Notes under the pieces: generated by a model
What the model was told of the DNA's origin: nothing
Database searches by the model: none
The model's input: the letters and a program-made list of their open reading frames with translations, nothing else
Made by a program: the position numbers and the translations under genes
Part shown: positions 21,269 through 30,902 of the stretch, in pieces
How the letters are laid out: each line of letters begins with the position of its first letter
How positions within the stretch are numbered: position 1 is the stretch's first letter
IMG/VR virus record: IMGVR_UViG_3300018469_000002
Span: 1 to 44,896 of that record
DNA from: a virus
DNA: 44,896 nucleotides
Strand: one strand, 5' to 3'

Positions 21269-22783
21269 ATGAACCGAGCGAGAACATACGAAAGTCTCTA
21301 CGATAAGTACCGTGACGATTCGATGATTCTCAAGACTGAGGATTACGCTAAGTGGAGTTTACCTTCCATCTTCGCTGACCCGGACTTGAGGTCTGGTCAA
21401 CGTCAGAACGTGGCCCGAGACTACCAAAGCGTGGGGGCTGTACTTACAAACCATTTAGCATCTAAGCTGGCGGGCGTCCTGTTCCCAGCTACACAATCCT
21501 TCTTCCGTATTGATAGCACAGTTGGTGCAGACGGTATGAGCTTCGCCCTTGGTGTTGCAGCCAAGGAGGTGGGTTCAGCTTTGGCCGCTTTGGAGAATAG
21601 AGCGTACAAGCGAATCTTCTTGAAGAGTTCATATCACCAGCTTGTGCATGCCATGAAACTCCTCATCGTAACTGGGAACGTCCTGCTGTACCGAGACTCG
21701 GACACAGGTAACACCCACGCTTATAGCATTCGCCAGTACGCCCTGCTTCGTGATGGTTCCGGTAAAGTACTGGATATCATCTTGAAAGAGCGTATCGCTA
21801 TCGGCAGCCTCCCCAGCACCCTGTCCCACGCCTTCAACGGTCGCGACCTATCAGACAACGTGTGCCTGTACACCCGCATTAAGCGTGAGTCCAGAGCCGT
21901 GTCCGACGTGTTCGTTATTACCCAAGAGGTCGAGGGGTACAAACTGGGTGAACCAGCCGAGTACCCAGAGGCAATCTGCCCGTACATTCCTGTGACATGG
22001 AACCTCGTAACCGGTGAGACATACGGTCGTGGTCATATTGAGGATGTTGCTGGTGACTTCGCTAAGCTGTCAGAGCTGAGTGAGGCATTGGCGTTGTACG
22101 AGATTGAATCCTGCCGTGTCCTACATATGGCTAAGCCCGGTTCCGGTGCTGACGTCGATAGTATGGCACAGGAGGAATCTGGTGCATGGGTGCAAGGTGA
22201 CCCTACTGCTGTGGCCGCGTATGAGGCCGGTGACTACAACAAGATTCTGGCACTTGCCGGTGAGATTGAGAACATCACCAACCGCATCTCCCCATCCTTC
22301 CTGTACGTCCAGAACCAACGCCAAGCTGAGCGTGTTACTGCCGAAGAGATTCGTCAGAACGCAACAGAGGCCGAGGCTGCGCTGGGCGGTGTGTACTCCA
22401 GCATTGCTGACTCCCTGCATATTCCACTGGCACATATCCTGTGCTGGGAAGATACACCAGACTTCATTGAAGAGTTACTGGCAGGTGGGCTGACGCTGAG
22501 TGTACTCACAGGTGTTGCTGCCCTTGGTCGTACCGCTGACGTTGATAAGCTACTGCAAGCTGCCCAGATTCTTGGGGTGGTCATGCCTGCGCTTACACAA
22601 TCCAGTAAACGGTTTGACCCGGAACGCATCGTGGAAAAGGTAATGCTTGGGGTAGGTCTGAATCCAGAGGACTACTCGTACACCGAAGAAGAGTTAGCGC
22701 AACAAGCCGCTGCACCACAACCGAATCAACCAGTCGATGCTTCTCTCGCAGATGTGTCTGACGTAACGCAAGGAATTCTGTAA
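21269..22783 (+). CDS. Portal (head-tail connector) protein, 504 aa
   Basis: The start is ATG 21269 (MNRARTYESLYDKYRDD), just after the previous stop; the longer frame upstream belongs to that gene. The protein shows the usual T7-type portal features: an N-terminal region with DYQSVGAVLTNHLASKLAGVLFP, the central stem and wing parts, and the late helix with TAEEIRQNATEAEAALGGVYS that in this family forms the crown/stem. It forms the dodecameric ring through which DNA is packaged and ejected. The length is close to T7 gp8 (536). It is coupled to the scaffold gene by TAATGA. Confidence 0.88.
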   Translation: MNRARTYESLYDKYRDDSMILKTEDYAKWSLPSIFADPDLRSGQRQNVARDYQSVGAVLTNHLASKLAGVLFPATQSFFRIDSTVGADGMSFALGVAAKEVGSALAALENRAYKRIFLKSSYHQLVHAMKLLIVTGNVLLYRDSDTGNTHAYSIRQYALLRDGSGKVLDIILKERIAIGSLPSTLSHAFNGRDLSDNVCLYTRIKRESRAVSDVFVITQEVEGYKLGEPAEYPEAICPYIPVTWNLVTGETYGRGHIEDVAGDFAKLSELSEALALYEIESCRVLHMAKPGSGADVDSMAQEESGAWVQGDPTAVAAYEAGDYNKILALAGEIENITNRISPSFLYVQNQRQAERVTAEEIRQNATEAEAALGGVYSSIADSLHIPLAHILCWEDTPDFIEELLAGGLTLSVLTGVAALGRTADVDKLLQAAQILGVVMPALTQSSKRFDPERIVEKVMLGVGLNPEDYSYTEEELAQQAAAPQPNQPVDASLADVSDVTQGIL

Positions 22784-23610
22784 TGACTGACATTACTGCT
22801 GGCACTTTGCCACCTGTACAACCGGGCACCGGTGCATTCCAAGAGACTACTGTCCCCGGAGTACCGCCTGTACCCACGCAGACCAAAGAGCCAACGCTGG
22901 CTGACATCCTACAGGCTGTAAAAGCACAAAACACCCCAGCGGCTGTAGACAAGCCAGAAGATAAGCCTGCGGATAAGCCGGTAGACAAGCCAGCAGATAC
23001 CCCGGATAAGTCCGCTGCTGTTAAACCTACTGGCAATAAAGCATTAGATATTGCCGTTGCCTCATTCGTGAAGACAGCCGGTGCTACCGAAGATGACATT
23101 TCTAAGGCATTGGAGCAGGCATACGCTGCGGGCGATACACGTCTGATTGACCGTGCGTTCTTGAAAGAGCGGTTCGGTGACAACTCAGACCAAGCTATTG
23201 CACTGGCAGAAGCAGTTATGGAGTATGAGCTGGAGGCCAGTCAGAAACTGCTGGCGGACATCCATACTTTAGGTGGTGGGGAAGAACAATTCTCCAAAGC
23301 AGTTGCACTCTTCAAGGAGCACGCTCCGAGTGGTATGCAGTCTGTAGTGAAGCAAATGCTGGACTCTAATGACGCCGAAACCGTTAAACAAGCGGCCTCG
23401 TTGATTGTTGAGTACGGTAAGACATCCGGTGGTATGGTGCAGGGTGGCAAGCGACAGATTGCTGATGCCAGCTTTGCGGAATCTCAGGGACTCTCCTATG
23501 AAGAGTTCACGAAGGCCCGCATGGCACTTAATCCAGTATCTCGTTCCCATGCACAGGACTTGTCCCGTCTGATGGAACTACGCCGCATCGGCAAACAACT
23601 AGGTAAATAA
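22783..23610 (+). CDS. Scaffolding (capsid assembly) protein, 275 aa
   Basis: An acidic, largely disordered N-terminal half is followed by helices; the gene sits between portal and capsid, as in T7 (gp9). Residues 56-76 hold a short Lys-Pro repeat with units like DKPADKPVDKPAD. The C-terminus is basic (RLMELRRIGKQLGK), as expected for the capsid-binding end of scaffolds. The gene starts within the portal stop codon. Confidence 0.82.
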   Translation: MTDITAGTLPPVQPGTGAFQETTVPGVPPVPTQTKEPTLADILQAVKAQNTPAAVDKPEDKPADKPVDKPADTPDKSAAVKPTGNKALDIAVASFVKTAGATEDDISKALEQAYAAGDTRLIDRAFLKERFGDNSDQAIALAEAVMEYELEASQKLLADIHTLGGGEEQFSKAVALFKEHAPSGMQSVVKQMLDSNDAETVKQAASLIVEYGKTSGGMVQGGKRQIADASFAESQGLSYEEFTKARMALNPVSRSHAQDLSRLMELRRIGKQLGK

Positions 23611-23623
23611 GGAGATTTAAAAC

Positions 23624-24631
23624 ATGGCAGATACCCCTTACGCAGCAGACTTAACCCGTACCCATTGGGCCGGCCCGAACTCTGATGCTGATATTCACTT
23701 GGAAGTGTTCCAAGGCGACAACGATACAGCGTTCATCTACAACTCCTTCTTCCGCTCTAACTCCGGCTTCATCTCCGTTCAGGACGCGTCTAACACCGCA
23801 CGCCTCGACCGTATGAACACCGTGACCGTTAAGGGCCGTGGTGTGGGTGAGAAGCTGGAACGTGAATCCGTGAAGAACGATAAGCTGGTTATCACTGTTG
23901 ATACCGTGACGTACGCAAGTACTGTTATGGATTGGCAGGATGACTGGACTTCTCCAGACCGCTGGGCCGACATCGGCAAGAACCACGGTACTGAGCACGC
24001 CAAGCTGTTCGACCAAGCGCACCTCATCCAGTTGCAGAAGTCCCGCAAGTGGTTGGCCCCGGCGCACTTGAAGCCAGCCTTCTATGATGGTAAAGAATAC
24101 ATCGCAACCATCCCTACCCCAACCGCGGATGCAGACGCGGACAAAGAGAAGTTCGCTTCTAACATTGTCGCTGCCCACGCCGCTGGTGTGGAAGAGATGA
24201 TTAACCGTGACTTGGGCGGTTCTCTGACCGAGTTCATCACCGTAGTATCTCCACGTGTGTTCGGTGTGCTGATGCACTCCAAGAAACTCATCAACGTGGA
24301 TTACTCCGCGGGTAATGGTGACTTCGCCGCTCGTCGCGTAGGTATGATTAACGGTGTGCGCATCGTTGAATCTGCACGCTTCCCGAAAGCAGCAATCACT
24401 GACCACCCACTGGGTGCATCCTTCAACGTTGATGCAGACGACGTTGCATGCGAGATGGTGGTGTACCACCCACGTCTGACTCTGGTAACTGTTGAGGCCA
24501 AACCAATGACCACCAACAAGTACCCAGACAACCCGAACTTCTCTGACATTCTGGACAGCTTCACGCTGTACACCATCGGTCAGCGTCGTCCGGACACCAG
24601 CTTCGCCGTTAAGCTGGTACCGCAGACCTAA
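23624..24631 (+). CDS. Major capsid protein, 335 aa
   Basis: The product fits a T7-type HK97-fold capsid: an N-terminal arm (MADTPYAADLTRTHWAG), then FRSNSGFISVQDASNTARLDRMNTVTVKGRG, which corresponds to the first strands, and MINGVRIVESARFP near 243-256 with the C-terminal strand. The gene has strong GGAG and a high fraction of C-ending codons, consistent with heavy expression. A hairpin follows it at 24642. The length is close to phiKMV and T7 gp10A (345). Confidence 0.88.
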   Translation: MADTPYAADLTRTHWAGPNSDADIHLEVFQGDNDTAFIYNSFFRSNSGFISVQDASNTARLDRMNTVTVKGRGVGEKLERESVKNDKLVITVDTVTYASTVMDWQDDWTSPDRWADIGKNHGTEHAKLFDQAHLIQLQKSRKWLAPAHLKPAFYDGKEYIATIPTPTADADADKEKFASNIVAAHAAGVEEMINRDLGGSLTEFITVVSPRVFGVLMHSKKLINVDYSAGNGDFAARRVGMINGVRIVESARFPKAAITDHPLGASFNVDADDVACEMVVYHPRLTLVTVEAKPMTTNKYPDNPNFSDILDSFTLYTIGQRRPDTSFAVKLVPQT

Positions 24632-24641
24632 GTCTATAACA

Positions 24642-24663
24642 AAGCCTTCCTGCGGGAGGGCTT
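24642..24663 (+). terminator. Hairpin after capsid gene, candidate T-phi-like terminator
   Basis: A nine-base-pair stem, AAGCCTTCC with GGAGGGCTT (one wobble pair), closes the loop TGCG eleven bases after the capsid stop. The downstream bases are only moderately T-rich (GATTATACAC). T7 has its polymerase terminator in this same location, so partial termination that keeps capsid mRNA above tail mRNA is likely. Confidence 0.6.
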
Positions 24664-24686
24664 GATTATACACTACAGGAGGCACT

Positions 24687-25244
24687 ATGACATTACTTGA
24701 AAGCGTGAACCTGTGCCTCCATGCACTTGGGGAAACCCGTGTATCCAGCACAGATATTAGACACCCCACTGTTGACCTAGCAATCAGTACAATCCGCATT
24801 AAACAGCGCGGGCTACTGGAGCAAGGTAAGTGGTTTAACACAACTAAAGTGCGTATGTACCCGAACGATGAAGGGCGTGTGGAGTACCCGGTTGACGCAT
24901 TGACTGTACAAGATGCCTGTGGCCGCAAGGTGTATGCCATGCGACAGCGCATGCTGTTCAACGTTACAGACAACACAGCTATCTTCTCTGCGCCGGTAGA
25001 CCTTACCGTAATGTACGATGTGGACTTCGAAGACCTGCCGGAGTGCGTGGCAACGGTGGTAACATACCGTGCTGTGCGCGCCATCTACGTGGGTGACTTC
25101 GGGAATGACTCGAGCGTATCCGACCATGTGCAGAACGAGCAACAGGCGTATCTCACTATGGATATGCTGCACATGCGGAATATGCAGTACAACACGCGCT
25201 CCCGTAAAGGGTTCCGTCGACTGCGTAATGCACTACAAGGTTAA
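24687..25244 (+). CDS. Tail tubular protein A, 185 aa
   Basis: Location between capsid and the large tail tube gene and the length match T7 gp11 (196 aa). The N-terminus MTLLESVNLCLHALGETRV is the standard start of this family. The protein forms the adaptor ring below the portal. AGGAGG precedes the ATG closely. Confidence 0.85.
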   Translation: MTLLESVNLCLHALGETRVSSTDIRHPTVDLAISTIRIKQRGLLEQGKWFNTTKVRMYPNDEGRVEYPVDALTVQDACGRKVYAMRQRMLFNVTDNTAIFSAPVDLTVMYDVDFEDLPECVATVVTYRAVRAIYVGDFGNDSSVSDHVQNEQQAYLTMDMLHMRNMQYNTRSRKGFRRLRNALQG

Positions 25245-25253
25245 GGAGATACT

Positions 25254-27581
25254 ATGGCCGCATTAGATGGCGCTATCAAATCATTAATGCAGGGCGTGTC
25301 CCAGCAGGTTCCAAGAGAGCGTCTGGACGGTCAGGTATCGGTACAGGTTAATATGCTCTCAGATGTGGTGAACGGTATGCGTAGACGCCCCGGCGCACGT
25401 AGGGTGTACTCCTTACTGACTATGGCCGGTGCTCGCAATGATACCCTGTTCAGCACTTACGTCGATGTTGAAGATACCGCAAACCATGTACTCATTAACA
25501 CTGAGACTGGCCGTTTACTGGTGCTGTCTGAGGACTTCACCACCGTGGTGCGTGACCAAACTGTACCATACTTGGTGGCACCAAATGCTGGTGCGTTACA
25601 GACTGCTGCGTTGCGTGGGCACCTGTACATCGCTAACACTTCTAAGATGCCTACAGCCACCAACGGTACCGCTGGTAACCAAAACCCAGCCCTCACGGGC
25701 TTCTTTTTCGTTAAGACTGGGGTATTCGATAAGCAGTACGACTTGACCATCAGTACGTCTGCGGGCGCATGGACGGTGACGTACCAAACCCCGAATGGTG
25801 AGGCAGAGGGCGACGCTGATAAGGCCAAGCCTGACTATATCGCTACGCAATTAGCTACCGCGATGAACACTGCTGCTGGCACTCAGGTTGTATGTACCGT
25901 ACGGAACTCGTACGTGTTCGTTAAGACCCCAGTGGGGACGTGCAACGTAACGTCGAACGCTGGTAGCACATACATCGGATGGAGCAATGACAGCCGAGTA
26001 GCACTGGCGAACTCTGATTTACCGGCGCGTCTGCCAGTTGAGGCTAACGGCGCTATGTGTGCCGTGGGTACGGTAGAGCGCAACTTCGTGTGGTATGCCT
26101 ATAACTACAGCACAAGCGTATGGGTGGAGGTAGGTGCGTACAACAGCCCTGTAAGCCTCCAGAACATGCCTATCCGAGTATCCCTTGATGGTGCATTCAC
26201 TGTGGAGTCCCCGGCTTATGAGGGCCGTCTGGCAGGCTCAGACACCACGAATGAGAACCCAGCATTCCTAACCAACGGCATTACAGGCTTTGGTGCATTC
26301 CAAGGACGCTTAGTTATTCTGGCTGGCCCAGAAGTTAATATGTCTGGCTCAGGGCACCCACTTAGGTGGTGGCGCAGTACCGTAACAGCCGTGCTACCGG
26401 ATGACCCAATCGGGATTTATTCAGGTGCAGCAACCAGTACCGACTTCCGCTCCTGTGTCCAGTTCAACAAGGACTTGCTCCTGTTCAGCCGGTCATGCCA
26501 AGCGGTAATCCCTAGCGGTAACGCAGCCATTACACCGAGCACCGCACAGATTGTTATCACCAGTCAGTACAGCACGGACGTACTGGCCCAGCCGGGTGTG
26601 GTGGGCCGCAGCGTACTGTACAGCATCCCACGTACCGAGGCATTTGCCGGTGTTCTGGAGCTAATCCCGAGCAATACCACAGATTCCCAGTACACGTCTA
26701 ACGATATCACAGCGCATATCCCAAGGTACTTACCGGGTAGAATTCGTGGTATTACCGCCAGTACCACTTCTAACTCCTCCCTGTTCTTATGCACAGGGGA
26801 CAACTACAGCGTGTTCGTTCAGAACTACCTGTGGTCGGGAGATGAGAAGGTACAGAGTGCTTGGCACCAGTGGACTATGCCTATGATTGTACTCACTGCA
26901 TGGTTCGTACGTGATAGGGTGTACTTGGGGCTACGGGATGGCAATGATGTGCATGTTGTGACGGTAGAGCCGCAGGCAGGGGATACAGTTGATGGGTTAG
27001 TTCGGCCATTCTCTGACGTGTACTCCACGGTAGCTATTGTGAATCGCCAGTTCATTCTGCCACAACACCTGCGGAATCCATACCTGAACAACACCTCCAT
27101 CAGGGTGCAGTACGGAGACAAACGTATGTGGGTGGGTATTGAGGGTGTGGATACCAATACATGGGTAGTGACCACTGTAAGGAATGTGCCCAACGGTACA
27201 TACTTTGTAGGATGCCAGTACACCAGTGTGCTATCCCCAACACCACCTTTGATGCGTGACCAGAACGGTACTGTTATTGGTACCAGCAAGTCTATGCTTG
27301 TACGGTATGAGCTAACGGTGCAGAACACAGGGGCATTCAATATTGAGGTACTGGATACGTCCAGAGAAATTACCTCGGGCGAATTCTCCGGATTACTGTA
27401 CAGCAGCATCGACCTGCTACCAGATAAGGCACTCGACACTACGTTGGGTAAGGTGCTGGTACCGGTACGAGCCTTGGCACAAAATACCGCTACAACATTC
27501 CGCTGCGATGTCGAGACTGACATGTGCATCCTTGATATTGAATACGTGACGCAGTACAGAGCGTTAAGGAGACGAGCATGA
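25254..27581 (+). CDS. Tail tubular protein B, 775 aa
   Basis: The N-terminus MAALDGAIKSLMQGVSQQVPRERLDGQVS is characteristic of the T7 gp12 family, in which GVSQQ and the following RRRPG-type segment (MRRRPGARRVYSL) are conserved. The length fits T7 gp12 (794). It forms the nozzle of the short tail through which DNA leaves. The stop overlaps the start of the first internal protein (ATGA). Confidence 0.88.
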   Translation: MAALDGAIKSLMQGVSQQVPRERLDGQVSVQVNMLSDVVNGMRRRPGARRVYSLLTMAGARNDTLFSTYVDVEDTANHVLINTETGRLLVLSEDFTTVVRDQTVPYLVAPNAGALQTAALRGHLYIANTSKMPTATNGTAGNQNPALTGFFFVKTGVFDKQYDLTISTSAGAWTVTYQTPNGEAEGDADKAKPDYIATQLATAMNTAAGTQVVCTVRNSYVFVKTPVGTCNVTSNAGSTYIGWSNDSRVALANSDLPARLPVEANGAMCAVGTVERNFVWYAYNYSTSVWVEVGAYNSPVSLQNMPIRVSLDGAFTVESPAYEGRLAGSDTTNENPAFLTNGITGFGAFQGRLVILAGPEVNMSGSGHPLRWWRSTVTAVLPDDPIGIYSGAATSTDFRSCVQFNKDLLLFSRSCQAVIPSGNAAITPSTAQIVITSQYSTDVLAQPGVVGRSVLYSIPRTEAFAGVLELIPSNTTDSQYTSNDITAHIPRYLPGRIRGITASTTSNSSLFLCTGDNYSVFVQNYLWSGDEKVQSAWHQWTMPMIVLTAWFVRDRVYLGLRDGNDVHVVTVEPQAGDTVDGLVRPFSDVYSTVAIVNRQFILPQHLRNPYLNNTSIRVQYGDKRMWVGIEGVDTNTWVVTTVRNVPNGTYFVGCQYTSVLSPTPPLMRDQNGTVIGTSKSMLVRYELTVQNTGAFNIEVLDTSREITSGEFSGLLYSSIDLLPDKALDTTLGKVLVPVRALAQNTATTFRCDVETDMCILDIEYVTQYRALRRRA

Positions 27582-28198
27582 TTTGGATGTTCGCTGGCTT
27601 GGCTGCGGACGCTATCAAGACTGGGATGGAAGCTGACCACCAGAGACGTATGCAGGACTTGCGGAACGACGCCATCAAGACCTATAACAAGGCCGTGGTG
27701 ACACAATCCGCCAAGACCATGAATGACATTAACATTCAGCGTACCGTCTCTAGGCAGCAGACAGCGCAGGCACTGGAAGGCGTTAAGCGGCAGGCCTTGC
27801 AAGAGAAGTCCAACCGCGGTATTCAGGCAGCGGCATCCGATACAATGGGTACCAGCGTTGAGCAGGGGTTGATGGATGTTGATGTACAACTCGGGGAAGC
27901 GACTAGCACTATCTCGCAGAACCAGATGCTACAGGAGATTTCCTTCAACTCAGCTGTGCAACGTGCCACGGACACTGCGAAAGGACAACTACAAGACCCA
28001 CTATCGGGTGCCGGTCAGGATATTACCAACGCCTTCATTGGCTCGGCTATCGGCCAGATTGGCACCAGTATGATTGCGAATAAGCTACAGGGTAAGACCG
28101 CCATGGGTAGTAAGCCCACTGGTGCGCCTATCTCTGCGGCTAAAGGTACAAGAACACCATCCCAAGAGGGGTGGGCTAACTTCTTTGGATTTGGATAG
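27578..28198 (+). CDS. Internal virion protein (T7 gp14-like), 206 aa
   Basis: The protein starts with a hydrophobic helix (MIWMFAGLAADAIKTG), then a long coiled coil rich in Gln and Ala (about 20-120) and ends with a Gly/Ala/Lys-rich segment. This matches T7 gp14 in length (196) and location; that protein is ejected into the outer membrane during infection. Assignment is by order and composition. Confidence 0.75.
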   Translation: MIWMFAGLAADAIKTGMEADHQRRMQDLRNDAIKTYNKAVVTQSAKTMNDINIQRTVSRQQTAQALEGVKRQALQEKSNRGIQAAASDTMGTSVEQGLMDVDVQLGEATSTISQNQMLQEISFNSAVQRATDTAKGQLQDPLSGAGQDITNAFIGSAIGQIGTSMIANKLQGKTAMGSKPTGAPISAAKGTRTPSQEGWANFFGFG

Positions 28199-28206
28199 GA
28201 GGCATA

Positions 28207-30900
28207 ATGCCGGTACGTCAACCAACACAAGGTGGAGTACAGACCCCACAACTAGCTGGTTACCAGAGCGCTGGTGTGGCTGCTCCGACGTTCCGGCAGC
28301 CTCAAGACCAACCTAATGGGAGTGCTTTCTGGAATGGGTTGCTCGGCTCTGCTATTAAGCAGGGTGTAGATGAGATGCAGCAGGCGGCAGCGCGTGGGTA
28401 TCTTGAAGGCGAGCAGGACAGTTTAGAAGGCCGTGCAAAGCAAGTGCGGGGTATGCTTACCCGTGAGCAGTACGAGCAGGGTTACAACAAGGCCACAGTC
28501 AGCACTGACTTGGCGAAGTTCCAGTTGGGCCTACAAACAAAAGCAACTGAGTACGTGAATTCCGGGAAGTCTCCTGACGAGTTCAACAAGTACATTGAAG
28601 ACGAGACAAACAAGATTCTGTCCACGGCTGGCTCATCCGGCCTGAATCTGAATGATAAAGACTGGCAGGCGTGGTTAGGTACAGTACAGGGTTCCCGTGA
28701 CACTGCTGCTGAGTACTTCCAAGCCCAGCATCTGAAACGTTCCGAGTTCATGCGTGAGCAGAGTATTGCTGCTGAGGGTAATGCCGCGGTATCTGCCTTC
28801 CAAGCTGCTGACCTAGCGGGTGACCCGTTACAGGCCATGCAGAACGTGAACAACCACATGGCCCGTATCAACGGGGATGACACGTTATCACCACAGCAGA
28901 AGGTGCAGTACTCCTCCCAGTTCCTTGTAGACGCATACACAGCAGCTTCCAGCACTGGTGGTGTTGAGGGTATGTCCAGCTACATGGAGTCACTGGATGA
29001 GTTCAAGCACATGCCTACTGAGATGCAAACGCAACTCCGTAACATGGCCCAGAACCAGTACGAGAAACGTGCCTCTGATGAGAGCGTACGACTGTACGAG
29101 TACAACTCGAAGGTAGCAAATGTAGCGGACTACAACCAACTGGTGAAAGATTATCCCATGGGTGACTACATCAGTACCGTCATGGGTGCTGTGCAGGCCA
29201 AGAACATTGCACCTGCCACCGGGTACAACATGATTGATGCTGAGGCTACACGCCGGGGTAAACTCCAGAAAGCGGCTACTGCTGAAATGGCGTACACGAA
29301 TGGTGTTACCCTTTCTGACATCGCCGCTAAGACAGGTGAAGGTTTAGACAAGGTGGGGAATAACCTCGAGAAGCTGTATGGTTCCCAAGGTTACTCTGCC
29401 GGTGGCTTAGCGTTAATGCGCCGCGGTATGCAGTCAGGTGCTCAGGATATTGCCGGTATCGGCGTTAAGATGATGCAGCAGGATGCCCAGAGCTTGGCGC
29501 AGGTAGATTGGCGCAATCTTAAGACGGATGCCGACGGCAATCCTATGTACCCGGCTACAGTGGTATCCTCTCTGGGGAACCTACACACGGCGTACAATGC
29601 TGCTATTGCCGCAGGTAACCAAGTACAAGCTAACACCCTACTCTCTGGTCTGCCCGATGCAGTGGCGTATGGTATCCGGCAGAACGTTGATGCACGTGAA
29701 CTGGCTAATGTTGTGGGTAAACGCGCACAGGATATTGCTGCCGGTAAGGTTGTGCAGCTCCCCGCCCAAATGCCTAATGGCCTACTATTAACACAGGATG
29801 ATGCCTTGGCTGGTATGTTCGACTTCGGCATTACCCAAGGTGCCCGTAACAGGAACCTGCTGGGTGTGCAGTCGTGGGTATTCACCAGCTCTGCCGATGA
29901 GAAAGCAGCGCAGGTTCGTCTCGGTCAATTGAATGGCGCAGTGAGTGCTGAATACCAGAAACGGTATCAGGATGGCTCTCTGCCCGCACTGGCTGGTGAT
30001 GACTTGAAGAACTGGTTGGTCGGTAAGGTCGCAGAACGCTCTGTACAGGTCGATGACGGCACGGACTCTAATGCCCTCATGATTCTACCGGATGTGCCTA
30101 ACAAGGCCGCTGTGTTCGGTACAGTGGATAATAACCTCATTGCTAAGGCTATGAAGGATGACGTGGCTGAGTTCCGTAAGAAGTACCCCGCCGCTACCAC
30201 TGTGCAGATGGATTATGACCCACTAACCCAAGACTTTATTTTCCAAGGTGCCAACGCAGATAATCAACTGGGTACAACCTCAGAGAGCGTCCCCGCTATG
30301 GCGCTGCGTGAGAAGGTCAAAGGTGTGAGCGCAGGCATCACCAACAGCGGCACTGGTAACCCAGTGGGGAACCTATCCGTACCGGGCGTAGGTTTCGTCA
30401 AGTTCAACACAGAGAACAAGTACGGTGTGCAACCGAACACTCTGCTTACGGCTACTGGCCGTATCGTGGGGTACGAGGGCTACACCAGTGGTAACGGGTT
30501 CAGTATTCTGTCAGAGCATCCGGTAACCGGTGCTAAGCTGAATGAGGAGAAGTACGTTAAGCAGCCGGGGGATACACCGCAGGTTGCCGCACAGAAACTC
30601 AGCCTGTACTTGAATGACAAGGTTCTGCCACCAGTGGTCAGGGCATTGCCGAAGTACCGGAACCTACCGGGGTACCTCCAGACGGAAGCGTTTAACGTTC
30701 TGATGGAGACCACGTACCATGCCGGTAACCCGCAGGCTATGATGGAGTTCATGGATGCTGCCTTGGATGGCACACTCGATGTACGCAAGTTCAAAGACTC
30801 CCCACTGTTCAAGGATGCAGGAGCAGGCTCACGTCGCAACGTCGACCGTATGACCTTCCTGTCTGCCCTGAATAATTACAGAATCAACAATAGGAGCTAA
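28207..30900 (+). CDS. Internal virion protein with C-terminal cell-wall hydrolase domain, 897 aa
   Basis: Most of the protein is helical, as in internal core proteins. The last about 150 residues resemble a lysozyme/muramidase: RIVGYEGYTSGNGFS (with E757 as the likely acid), then LNDKVLPPV and LQTEAFNVLMETTYHAGNPQ, the latter like the late helix of GH24-type enzymes. phiKMV gp36 is known to carry a C-terminal muralytic domain in an equivalent virion protein. This domain would open a local hole in the peptidoglycan during DNA entry. T7 instead has this activity at the N-terminus of gp16. Confidence 0.75.
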   Translation: MPVRQPTQGGVQTPQLAGYQSAGVAAPTFRQPQDQPNGSAFWNGLLGSAIKQGVDEMQQAAARGYLEGEQDSLEGRAKQVRGMLTREQYEQGYNKATVSTDLAKFQLGLQTKATEYVNSGKSPDEFNKYIEDETNKILSTAGSSGLNLNDKDWQAWLGTVQGSRDTAAEYFQAQHLKRSEFMREQSIAAEGNAAVSAFQAADLAGDPLQAMQNVNNHMARINGDDTLSPQQKVQYSSQFLVDAYTAASSTGGVEGMSSYMESLDEFKHMPTEMQTQLRNMAQNQYEKRASDESVRLYEYNSKVANVADYNQLVKDYPMGDYISTVMGAVQAKNIAPATGYNMIDAEATRRGKLQKAATAEMAYTNGVTLSDIAAKTGEGLDKVGNNLEKLYGSQGYSAGGLALMRRGMQSGAQDIAGIGVKMMQQDAQSLAQVDWRNLKTDADGNPMYPATVVSSLGNLHTAYNAAIAAGNQVQANTLLSGLPDAVAYGIRQNVDARELANVVGKRAQDIAAGKVVQLPAQMPNGLLLTQDDALAGMFDFGITQGARNRNLLGVQSWVFTSSADEKAAQVRLGQLNGAVSAEYQKRYQDGSLPALAGDDLKNWLVGKVAERSVQVDDGTDSNALMILPDVPNKAAVFGTVDNNLIAKAMKDDVAEFRKKYPAATTVQMDYDPLTQDFIFQGANADNQLGTTSESVPAMALREKVKGVSAGITNSGTGNPVGNLSVPGVGFVKFNTENKYGVQPNTLLTATGRIVGYEGYTSGNGFSILSEHPVTGAKLNEEKYVKQPGDTPQVAAQKLSLYLNDKVLPPVVRALPKYRNLPGYLQTEAFNVLMETTYHAGNPQAMMEFMDAALDGTLDVRKFKDSPLFKDAGAGSRRNVDRMTFLSALNNYRINNRS

Positions 30901-30902
30901 AT

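Noticed and set aside
23651-25084. 477-codon ORF on the - strand opposite the capsid and tail tube genes
   Set aside because: It is a shadow of codon bias in well-supported + strand genes, with no ribosome site and His/Val-rich, non-protein-like sequence. The same applies to other long - strand ORFs, such as 26825-27889 and 31923-32618.
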